From contig NZ_BNBZ01000030.1 of assembly GCF_014656215.1 (NCBI RefSeq), positions 23,763 through 87,762 on the forward strand: a DNA stretch of 64,000 bases, written 5' to 3'. The stretch comes from Streptomyces zaomyceticus (GTDB taxonomy: Bacteria > Actinomycetota > Actinomycetes > Streptomycetales > Streptomycetaceae). The translations under genes were made by a program, and so were the position numbers. Of the stretch, positions 44,273 through 51,118 are shown one piece after another. The stretch's first letter is position 1. Each line of letters opens with the position of its first letter. A model generated the notes under the pieces. That model did no database searches, had not been told where the DNA came from, and saw only the letters and a program-made list of their open reading frames with translations.

Positions 44273-44977
44273 ATGCGTTTTCTGTTCGTCGGCGACAGCA
44301 TGACCATCGGACGCGCCGGCGACTGGACCTGGCGGTACCGCATGTGGCGGCACCTGGAGTCCACGCTCCCCGGCGGGTACGAGATCGTCGGCCCCCGCAC
44401 CGCCCTCTACGAGGCGGCCGTCGACGCGGCCGCCTCGGAGGCCTACGCCGACCCGGCGTTCCCCGCCCCCGCCCGGCGCCATCTGGCCGGCTGGGGCGAG
44501 GGCTGGCTGCACATGGCGCCGGTGATCGGCGGGACGGTCACGGAGACCGGGGCCGACGTACTGCTGATCTCGCTGGGCCTGATCGACTTGGGCTTCTACA
44601 CGAACAGCGAGCAGACCGAGGAGAACGTCCGGGCGTTCGTCGCGGCGGCCCGCGCCGCGAACCCGCACGTCCGGGCCGTCCTCCTGCCGGTCATCCCCAA
44701 TGTGCGCGCCGGCTACGACGCGCCCTTCGCGGCGGAGTGCGACCGCTTCAACGTGCTGCTCGCGAAGGCGGTCGCCGATCTGGACACGGCCGCCTCGCCG
44801 CTGCTCCTGGCGACGGTCCCGGAGTCGTACGACCTCGACGAGGACACCTACGACGGCACGCACCCGGGTCCGACGGGCGAGCACAAGCTGGCCGCCGCCT
44901 TCGCCGGCGCGATGCACCAGGCGTGGGGCCTGGGCGGTCCGTACCGCTACGGGTCGCCCGGCCCCGGCACCGGCTGA
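44273..44977 (+). CDS. SGNH/GDSL family hydrolase
   Basis: A 234-residue protein from ATG 44273, which follows GATGAT by 6 bases (leaderless type). The nucleophile is Ser9 in GDSMT and the catalytic Asp/His pair is in DGTHPGPTGEH near residue 203. The N block and a substrate-binding region with YTNSEQTEENV fit the SGNH fold. There is no signal peptide, so it is intracellular, unlike many GDSL esterases. Confidence 0.88.
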   Translation: MRFLFVGDSMTIGRAGDWTWRYRMWRHLESTLPGGYEIVGPRTALYEAAVDAAASEAYADPAFPAPARRHLAGWGEGWLHMAPVIGGTVTETGADVLLISLGLIDLGFYTNSEQTEENVRAFVAAARAANPHVRAVLLPVIPNVRAGYDAPFAAECDRFNVLLAKAVADLDTAASPLLLATVPESYDLDEDTYDGTHPGPTGEHKLAAAFAGAMHQAWGLGGPYRYGSPGPGTG

Positions 44978-44978
44978 C

Positions 44979-45677
44979 TCACCGACTCCCGTTGCGCAGG
45001 CGTGAGCCGATCCAGACGACGAAGAAGGTCACCACGGGGGTGATCAGGATCCACTCGGGGCTCATGGCGGAGTCCTCGGTGAACAGCAGGGCGACGAAGA
45101 GGACGGTGGCGGCGAGGACCGAGATGAGGGCCCAGGACATCGCCGTGACGACGGAGCCCTCGCGGCCGGCCTTCCTGGCGATCCGCCGGTCGGCCTCGGC
45201 GCCGGGGGCCCAGTCGGCTCCGCGCAGGCCTTCCCAGGCGGCCCGGAGCGCGGCGATCTCCCGTTCGACGGCGACGTTGTTGTCGTCCACGTACATGAGC
45301 TGGATCCGGCGGCCGTCGTGCCCGTACATGAACGAGATGGTCCGCGGCTGCCCCTGGCCCATCCCCGCGGAGGGATTGGGCACGGCCCGGATGTCGTGGA
45401 TGTCCTCCCAGGCGAGCCGGCGGTTCTTGACCATGCCGCGGACCCGGATGCCCTTGAGGTCGGCGGAGGTGGCGCAGTTCCGGGCGGCCAGGACGAGCCA
45501 GCCGAGGAAGGCGAGCAGCAGCAGGGTGATGAGCCACTTCACCCGGCCGGGGATGTCCTCGTCGCTCCAGATCGGCAGCGCCGCGGCGGGTACGCCGATG
45601 CCCACCGAGAGGTAGACGCCGGTCAGCCGGCCGGGTCTGATCCGGTACTCACGCGGCAGTACACGTTCCGCTTCCAT
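44979..45677 (-). CDS. PH-like domain membrane protein
   Basis: A 232-residue protein with an N-terminal pair of membrane segments (about 20-38 and 46-64), then a PH-like domain (GIRVRGMVKNRRLAWEDIHDI, with the typical Trp-Glu-Asp-Ile turn), a basic helix and two C-terminal membrane segments (about 176-197 and 208-224). It resembles the PH-domain membrane proteins common in Streptomyces; the function is unknown. It converges on the SGNH gene with a 1-base gap. Confidence 0.8.
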   Translation of the reverse strand: MEAERVLPREYRIRPGRLTGVYLSVGIGVPAAALPIWSDEDIPGRVKWLITLLLLAFLGWLVLAARNCATSADLKGIRVRGMVKNRRLAWEDIHDIRAVPNPSAGMGQGQPRTISFMYGHDGRRIQLMYVDDNNVAVEREIAALRAAWEGLRGADWAPGAEADRRIARKAGREGSVVTAMSWALISVLAATVLFVALLFTEDSAMSPEWILITPVVTFFVVWIGSRLRNGSR

Positions 45678-45758
45678 GGTTCCCCCCTGTGTCCCCCGTG
45701 CGGCGGAGGATCAGGGTAGGGCTCAACTGCCCTCCTCTGAAAGGGCTTTGGGCGACTG

Positions 45759-46172
45759 TCAGGCGGCTCGGGTGAGGCGGTTGGCGAAGGTCGAGAGGGT
45801 GTACGCGCCGATGCCGAGGACGACCTCCAGTGCGTTGCGGCGGGTGTAGCCGTGCGCGTGGAAGGCGGCCAGCTCCTCGTCGCTCACCGCGCCGGAGGAG
45901 GCGAGGACCCGGAGGGTGAAGAGGCGGACGGCGGCGAGCCGTTCGGGGTCGGGGGCGGGGCCCAGGGCGGCCATCCTGGCCTCGTGCATGTCGACGCAGA
46001 GGTGGCACTGGTTGCGGCCGGCGACGGTCAGGATCACCGTCTCGCGGGAGTGCGGGTCGAGGGTGGTGGACTCGAAGGTCCGGCTGAGCTCCAGGAAGGC
46101 GTCGAGGGTTTCGGGGGACTCCTTGAGGAGGGCGACGGCGTTGGCGGTGCGGGTGGACATGTCGACGGGCAC
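45759..46172 (-). CDS. AhpD-like carboxymuconolactone decarboxylase family protein
   Basis: A 137-residue all-helical protein. The redox motif is CHLC, followed by His (VDMHE), as in AhpD alkylhydroperoxidases. GTG 46172 is chosen because GGAGA lies 5 bases upstream; ATG 46160 lacks a binding site. It probably reduces peroxides with a thiol partner. It diverges from a MarR regulator whose operator overlaps this promoter region, which fits oxidant- or thiol-responsive control. Confidence 0.88.
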   Translation of the reverse strand: MPVDMSTRTANAVALLKESPETLDAFLELSRTFESTTLDPHSRETVILTVAGRNQCHLCVDMHEARMAALGPAPDPERLAAVRLFTLRVLASSGAVSDEELAAFHAHGYTRRNALEVVLGIGAYTLSTFANRLTRAA

Positions 46173-46189
46173 GGTGTCTCCGATGGGGA

Positions 46190-46247
46190 TAGAATCGACA
46201 ACATGGTTGACCATGAGGTGGGAGAAAACGTAAACCAGGTTGTCGAT
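46190..46247. promoter_or_regulatory. Promoter and inverted-repeat operator around the marR start
   Basis: TAGAAT (46190-46195) is a -10 box 8 bases before ATG 46203. ATCGACAACATGGTT (46194-46208) and AACCAGGTTGTCGAT (46233-46247) are inverted repeats with 14 of 15 matches. CATGGTTGACCATG (46202-46215) is a perfect 14-bp palindrome over the start codon itself. Binding here would block both the marR and the AhpD-like gene. Confidence 0.65.
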
Positions 46248-46724
46248 AAGGGCAAGGGGGAAGGCCGGGGCTACGAACTGCCCCTGCTCCTCTTCGGCGG
46301 CTTCCGCACTCTCATCGACCGGCTCCACACCCGCCTCGCCGCCGAAGGCCACCCCGACCTGCGTCCCGCCCACGGCTTCGCCATGCAGGCCGTCGGCGCC
46401 CGGGGCGCCACCGCCAGCGAGATCGGCCGGCACCTCGGAGTCTCCAAGCAGGCCGCCGGCAAGACCGTCGACCGGCTGCTCGCCCTCGGCTACGCCGAGC
46501 GCGCCGACGACCCCGCCGACGCCCGCCGCAAACTCGTCCACCTCACCCCACGGGGGTACGAGGCCCTCGCCCGCTCCGCCGCGATCTTCGACGAACTACG
46601 GGCGGAATGGGCCGCGACCCTCGGCGCGGACCGCGTCCGGGACATGGAGGCGGCCCTGCGGCACGTCGTCCCCGCGGAGACGGCCTTCCGCCTGGACGCC
46701 ACGAGCTGGCTCGGCGCGCCCTGA
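46203..46724 (+). CDS. MarR family transcriptional regulator
   Basis: A 173-residue winged-helix regulator from ATG 46203. The DNA-binding part is ATASEIGRHLGVSKQAAGKTVDRLLALGYAERADDPADARRKLVHLT (about residues 69-115). It diverges from the AhpD-like gene and probably represses both. It lacks conserved Cys residues, so it is not an OhrR-type thiol sensor. Confidence 0.9.
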   Translation: MVDHEVGENVNQVVDKGKGEGRGYELPLLLFGGFRTLIDRLHTRLAAEGHPDLRPAHGFAMQAVGARGATASEIGRHLGVSKQAAGKTVDRLLALGYAERADDPADARRKLVHLTPRGYEALARSAAIFDELRAEWAATLGADRVRDMEAALRHVVPAETAFRLDATSWLGAP

Positions 46725-46737
46725 CGACGGGGGGTCG

Positions 46738-46777
46738 GGCGCGAAGGGTCCCGGGCCGGCCCGGGACCCTTCGCGCC
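46738..46777. terminator. Perfect 40-bp palindrome, bidirectional terminator
   Basis: GGCGCGAAGGGTCCCGGGCC (46738-46757) is followed without a loop by its exact reverse complement (46758-46777). It lies between the convergent marR and aldo/keto reductase genes. As RNA it folds into a very stable hairpin from either strand; as DNA it could form a cruciform. Confidence 0.85.
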
Positions 46778-46874
46778 GGGTCCGGGCAGGACCGGGCCCC
46801 GTACAACCGGACCCGTCCCCGCCGGGCCCCCTACGACCGGCCCACTCCCAGCCGGGGCGCTCCCGTTCGGGACG

Positions 46875-47864
46875 TCACCAGGCGAAGGCCTCCGGGGACG
46901 GGCCCGGGCCCGGGAAGATCTCGTCCAGGGCGGAGAGGACCTCCGTGCTCAGCTCCACCTCCAGGGCGCGCAGCGCACTCGTCAGCTGCTCGGGCGTACG
47001 CGGGCCGACGATCGGGCCGGTCACCCCGGGGCGGGTGAGCAGCCACGCGAGGGCCGCCTCGCCCGGTTCGAGGCCGTGCTTGTCGAGCAGGTCCTCGTAG
47101 GCCTGGAGCTGGGCCCGGGACGTCGGATCGGCGAGCGTGGCCGCCGCGCGTCCCTCCGTGCGCCGCTTGCCCTCGGCCTCCTTCTTCAGGACGCCGCCGA
47201 GCAGGCCGCCGTGCAGCGGCGACCAGGGGATGACCCCGAGGCCGTACTCCTGCGCGGCCGGGATGACCTCCATCTCCGCGCGCCGCTCGAAGAGGTTGTA
47301 GAGGCACTGCTCGCTGACGAGGCCGACCGCGCCGCGCCGGGCGGCGGTCTCGTTGGCCTGGGCGATCTTGTAGCCGGGGAAGTTGGAGGAGCCTGCGTAG
47401 AGGATCTTGCCCTGCTGGATGAGGACGTCGACCGCCTGCCAGATCTCCTCGAAGGGCGTCGAGCGGTCGATGTGGTGGAACTGGTAGACGTCGATGTGGT
47501 CCGTGCCGAGGCGCTTGAGGCTGGCCTCGACCGCGCGGCGGATGTTCACCGCAGAGAGCTTGTCGTGGTTGGGCCAGGCCTCGCCGTCGGCGCCCATGTT
47601 CCCGTAGACCTTGGTGGCGAGGACGGTGCGGTCACGGCGGCCGTCGCCCCGGGCGAACCAGGAGCCGACGATCTCCTCGGTCCGGCCCTTGTTCTCACCC
47701 CACCCGTACACGTTGGCCGTGTCGAAGAAGTTGAGCCCCGCGTCCAGCGCCGTGTCCATGATGGCGTGGCTGGTGGCTTCGTCCGTCTGGGGTCCGAAGT
47801 TCATCGTCCCGAGGACGAGTCGGCTGACCTTGAGTCCGGTGCGTCCGAGCTGCGTGTACTCCAT
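46875..47864 (-). CDS. Aldo/keto reductase
   Basis: A 329-residue NADPH-dependent reductase from ATG 47864 (ATG 47873 is possible). The catalytic tetrad is visible: Asp in NFFDTANVYG, Tyr in the same block, Lys in LATKVYG and His in YQFHHIDRS. GPRTPEQL near the end binds the cofactor. It is of the AKR13/YghZ-like general stress type and the substrate is unknown. Confidence 0.93.
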   Translation of the reverse strand: MEYTQLGRTGLKVSRLVLGTMNFGPQTDEATSHAIMDTALDAGLNFFDTANVYGWGENKGRTEEIVGSWFARGDGRRDRTVLATKVYGNMGADGEAWPNHDKLSAVNIRRAVEASLKRLGTDHIDVYQFHHIDRSTPFEEIWQAVDVLIQQGKILYAGSSNFPGYKIAQANETAARRGAVGLVSEQCLYNLFERRAEMEVIPAAQEYGLGVIPWSPLHGGLLGGVLKKEAEGKRRTEGRAAATLADPTSRAQLQAYEDLLDKHGLEPGEAALAWLLTRPGVTGPIVGPRTPEQLTSALRALEVELSTEVLSALDEIFPGPGPSPEAFAW

Positions 47865-47951
47865 GAACGCCAAGCCAACTGCTTCGAGCGCGCTCGAAGC
47901 AAGAGGGTTCCCACGGGGTGGCGGACGCCGGGCGCCGAGGGCGGTCGACGG

Positions 47952-48041
47952 CTACTGGCCGGTCACGGAGGCCACCGCGATGATCGCGAACATGATTACG
48001 AGCACGCCGGCCATGATGCGGTTACGAGTCTTGGGGTCCAC
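47952..48041 (-). CDS. 29-residue single-span membrane protein
   Basis: A very short frame from GTG 48041: VDPKTRNRIMAG, then a hydrophobic helix (VLVIMFAIIAVASV) and TGQ. The upstream strand reads GGTTAACCT about 7 bases before the GTG, a -10 box for a leaderless message. The basic head and single helix, normal codon bias and isolated promoter argue for a real conserved microprotein. It lies between the RNA phosphodiesterase gene and the aldo/keto reductase gene. The function is unknown. Confidence 0.65.
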   Translation of the reverse strand: MDPKTRNRIMAGVLVIMFAIIAVASVTGQ

Positions 48042-48050
48042 CCGTCGAGG

Positions 48051-48635
48051 TTAACCCGGCCGGCCCGCCGTCCCTTCAAGGGGCCAGCCGTCGACCCGCT
48101 CGTACCGGGGCTGCTCGCCCCGCACCCCGCTCACCGGCAGGTTCGAGCGCACGAGGGTGAGCTCGCCCGCCTCCCAGCGGCTGCCCTCGAAGGTGCCGAG
48201 CCCGTCGAGGAACGGGCGGAGGTCCGCGTCGCCGCCCCGTGCGCGGGCCACCGTCAGGTGCGCCTGGTAGCGGCGGTGCTCGTCCATCGGGACCCCCGCC
48301 CGGCGCGCGGCGGCGTCCGCGCGCTCGGCGAGCAGCCGCAGCTCGTCCAGGTCACCGGCCACGCCCGTCCACAGGGCGCGACGCCCGAAGTGCCCACCGC
48401 CGTGCAAGCGCAGCCCGAGCGGCGGTGTGCGGTGCGCGGCCCGCGCCAGCCGGACCCGCAGCTCGGGCAGCAGCTCCTCGTCGACCTCCCCCATGAAGGC
48501 GAGCGTGAGATGCCAGCCGGGCCGCGAGGTCCAGCGGAGCCCGTCCGCACCGGGCAGCCGGTGCAGACGGTCGACGACGTGTCCGAGTTCGTCCTGCCGC
48601 GCGGAGGGCGGCACGACGGCGGCGAAGAGCCTCAT
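48051..48635 (-). CDS. thpR: RNA 2',3'-cyclic phosphodiesterase (ThpR/LigT)
   Basis: A 194-residue 2H phosphoesterase from ATG 48635. Both catalytic motifs are present: HLTLAF (about residues 42-47) and HLTVAR (about 125-130). It begins MRLFAAVVP as in LigT/ThpR proteins, which open 2',3'-cyclic phosphate ends of RNA. Confidence 0.93.
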   Translation of the reverse strand: MRLFAAVVPPSARQDELGHVVDRLHRLPGADGLRWTSRPGWHLTLAFMGEVDEELLPELRVRLARAAHRTPPLGLRLHGGGHFGRRALWTGVAGDLDELRLLAERADAAARRAGVPMDEHRRYQAHLTVARARGGDADLRPFLDGLGTFEGSRWEAGELTLVRSNLPVSGVRGEQPRYERVDGWPLEGTAGRPG

Positions 48636-48674
48636 GGGGAAAGTCTGGCAGGACGGCGGCCCGGGTGCGGGGCA

Positions 48675-48757
48675 CCCGGGCCGGGTCTCTCGGGTCCTCC
48701 GCGCCCGGGCCGGGTCTCCCGGGTCCTCCGCGCCCGGGCCGGGTCTCCCGGGTCAGG
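48675..48757. repeat. 29-bp tandem repeat, three units
   Basis: CCCGGGCCGGGTCTC blocks begin at 48675, 48704 and 48733, exactly 29 bases apart, each followed by YCGGGTCCTCCGCG in the first two. The third runs into the stop codon of the FG-GAP gene, so the array marks its 3' end. Confidence 0.8.
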
Positions 48758-51044
48758 AGACCTGGCCGTACCCCGTCCCCGTGCCAGCCCGGACACCGGC
48801 CCGGCTGGCGGACCGCGGCTTGAACGGCGCCTTCGGGTCGCCCGTACCGGCGTAGAGGTAGGCCGTGTTCGTCGACGTCCGGGCGTACAGGTCGGGCCGG
48901 CCGTCCTCGTCGGCGTCGCCGATGCCGACGATGTCCGTGTACGCGTTCCAGCCGCCGCCGATCCTCGTCCGCGTCGCGAACGTGCCGTCACCCTTGCCGA
49001 GGTACAGCCACAGCACGCCCGCCCCGTCGCGTGCGACGAGGTCCCCCGCCGGGCTCCCGCCGATGTCGCCGACGGCGGTGATCTCGTTGTAGATCCCCCA
49101 GCCGTGGCCGGTCTTCCTCCGGGGCGCGAAGGGAGCGGTGGCCTTCCCCGTGCCCGCGTACAGGTAGAGGTCGCCGGCCCTGTCGACGGCGACCAGGTCG
49201 GCCCGGCCGTCACCGGTCAGATCGCTGCCGCCGGTGAGCCGGTCGTAGATCTGCCAGCCGCCGCCCACGCGCACCCGCGGCTCGAAGGAACGCCCCACGG
49301 TCGTTCCCCTCCCCTGGTGGAGCCAGAGGTCGCCGTTCGCCTGGCGGGCGATCGCGTCGCCAGCCGCCGCACCCGCGACGTCGCCGACTGACTCGACGCG
49401 GTCGTAGGTCTGCCAGCCGTTCTCGGAGAACCCGCCCGCGTCCTTCACCTCGACGAGCCGGCCGGACTCGTCGTCCCAGCGCGTGTCGATCCAGCGCATG
49501 GCACCGATCGTGGTGCGGGCGAGCAGGTCGGGCGAGCCGTTGTCGCCGTAGTCGTGCGGCTGGGGGGTGCGGACCACCGTGAAGGTGCCGGTCGCGGTGG
49601 CGGTCGGCTTCCCGTTCCACGGCTTCGCGGTCACCTTCCACCCGTAGGCGCCGTTGGGCGCGGGGCTCGCCTCCTCCCGGGAGTCCTCCACCTCGCCGGC
49701 CCATTCCAGACGGACACGGCCGTCCGGGAGGACCCCGGTGCCGGTGGAACCGGAGACGGGCGGGAGGGCCCGCCGGAAGACCTCGCCCGTCGCCCTGCTC
49801 GTGAGCTCCACGGAGAAGTCCGCCCTGGCCGAGGAGAACTGCCAGGTCAGGCGGGTCCGGCTGAGTCCGTCCAGATCGAGCAGGGCCGGGACGCCGCCGC
49901 CGACGTAGGTGACGGGGACGGTCGCGTCGTCCGGCTCCGCCGTGGAGGCGACCAGTTCGGCGGCCGGCTTCCCGTCCGCGCCGACCGCGACCCGGTAGAC
50001 GCCCTCGCCGTGTGCCGCGGTGTCGCCGAGGACGAGCAGGGTGCCGTCGGGGCCCTCAGTGACGCTCCGTGCGTGGTCGAGCAGCTCGACCGTGGCCCCG
50101 TCCGTCAGGGAGCGGGCGGTGAACGCAGTCGGGACCTTCGCGTCGGATGGGTCGAAGAGGTCGGCGGCGAAGGCGAACCAGTCGTCTCCCACCAGCCCGC
50201 CGGTGACGCTCGCGACCATCTCGAGACCGAGTGGGGTCCGCACGGTCTCCTTCCGCCCCCGGACGGCTGTGACGAGAACGGGCTTGCCCCGCTCGGTCTC
50301 CAGCCACGCGACACGCTTCGGCGAGAGGTACGTGTTCTGCGGGAAGTACTCGACGGTCGGGCCGACCAGCCCGTAGGAGTCGACGACCCGCGCGGTGGCG
50401 AAGTCCACGACACCGATCCTGCTGCCGTTGGTGTCGGCGTCGTAGTAGTGCGCGAGGGCCGCGTCGTTCAGCCTGCCGGACAGCCAGCCCTTCGGGACGG
50501 TCATGCCCGTCACCTCGCGGGTGGTCGCCGTGCCCCCGTCCGAGCCGACCAGGCTCAGGGTGGCCCCTCCGAAGGTCTGCGCGAGGACCGTCCCGCCCGC
50601 GGCGCCGCCGACCTCCGGCAGGTGGTCGATCCTGATGGTGACCGGCGGAGCGCCGGTCGCCATGTCGTACACCGTCGCCGATCGGGCGGGTGTCTCGAAC
50701 GTCTCCTGGTTCACCACCACCACGGTGTCCGAGCCGGAGCCGAGGACCCGGCCGTAGTGGCTCTTCTCGATGACCGTCGACACCCCGTCCGCGTACCGCG
50801 TCCAGCGGGTCCTGCCGTCACTGCCCTCGGAGAGGAAGCCGGTGGTCCCCGCTCCCCTGAGCTCGCCCCCCAGCGCCAGGAAGGGTGCCGGGACCGGCTC
50901 GGCGGCGGCCTGGACAGCGGTGACGGCCGCCGCGGTCGGCGTGGGTGCGGCGGCGGCCGGGGCGGTGAGGGACCCGGCGGTCACCGCGGCGAGGACCACC
51001 GCCACCGACACCGAGAGACGTCGACGAGACAAAGCAGCACGCAA
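48753..51044 (-). CDS. Secreted FG-GAP/VCBS repeat protein (paralogue 1)
   Basis: A 763-residue exported protein. TTG 51044 is the likely start, with GGAGG 8 bases upstream; the same layout recurs in the next gene. A signal peptide (about residues 1-33) is followed by a beta-rich domain with a YADGVSTVI block, an Ig-like segment (about 440-530), and C-terminal FG-GAP repeats (NGSPDLLART, GDGRADLVAVDRAGDLYLYAGTG, EDGRPDLYART) with Ca-binding Asp-rich loops forming a propeller. Its role is extracellular; the ligand is unknown. It is closely related along its full length to the gene at 51119. Confidence 0.88.
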   Translation of the reverse strand: MRAALSRRRLSVSVAVVLAAVTAGSLTAPAAAAPTPTAAAVTAVQAAAEPVPAPFLALGGELRGAGTTGFLSEGSDGRTRWTRYADGVSTVIEKSHYGRVLGSGSDTVVVVNQETFETPARSATVYDMATGAPPVTIRIDHLPEVGGAAGGTVLAQTFGGATLSLVGSDGGTATTREVTGMTVPKGWLSGRLNDAALAHYYDADTNGSRIGVVDFATARVVDSYGLVGPTVEYFPQNTYLSPKRVAWLETERGKPVLVTAVRGRKETVRTPLGLEMVASVTGGLVGDDWFAFAADLFDPSDAKVPTAFTARSLTDGATVELLDHARSVTEGPDGTLLVLGDTAAHGEGVYRVAVGADGKPAAELVASTAEPDDATVPVTYVGGGVPALLDLDGLSRTRLTWQFSSARADFSVELTSRATGEVFRRALPPVSGSTGTGVLPDGRVRLEWAGEVEDSREEASPAPNGAYGWKVTAKPWNGKPTATATGTFTVVRTPQPHDYGDNGSPDLLARTTIGAMRWIDTRWDDESGRLVEVKDAGGFSENGWQTYDRVESVGDVAGAAAGDAIARQANGDLWLHQGRGTTVGRSFEPRVRVGGGWQIYDRLTGGSDLTGDGRADLVAVDRAGDLYLYAGTGKATAPFAPRRKTGHGWGIYNEITAVGDIGGSPAGDLVARDGAGVLWLYLGKGDGTFATRTRIGGGWNAYTDIVGIGDADEDGRPDLYARTSTNTAYLYAGTGDPKAPFKPRSASRAGVRAGTGTGYGQVS

Positions 51045-51082
51045 GGCGTATTCCTCCCCTGACCACATATACGTGCCTCTTC

Positions 51083-51113
51083 TGACCCGCCACCTCGTCG
51101 AATGGTTGTACGG
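51083..51113 (-). promoter_or_regulatory. ECF-sigma-like promoter of FG-GAP paralogue 1
   Basis: On the minus strand, ACAACC, a 17-base spacer and GTCA. The 16-base block CCGTACAACCATTCGA (51113 to 51098) is identical to that before paralogue 2 and lies at the same distance from the TTG start. An AAC-type -35 with a GTC-type -10 is usual for ECF sigma factors. Confidence 0.6.
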
Positions 51114-51118
51114 CCGGG

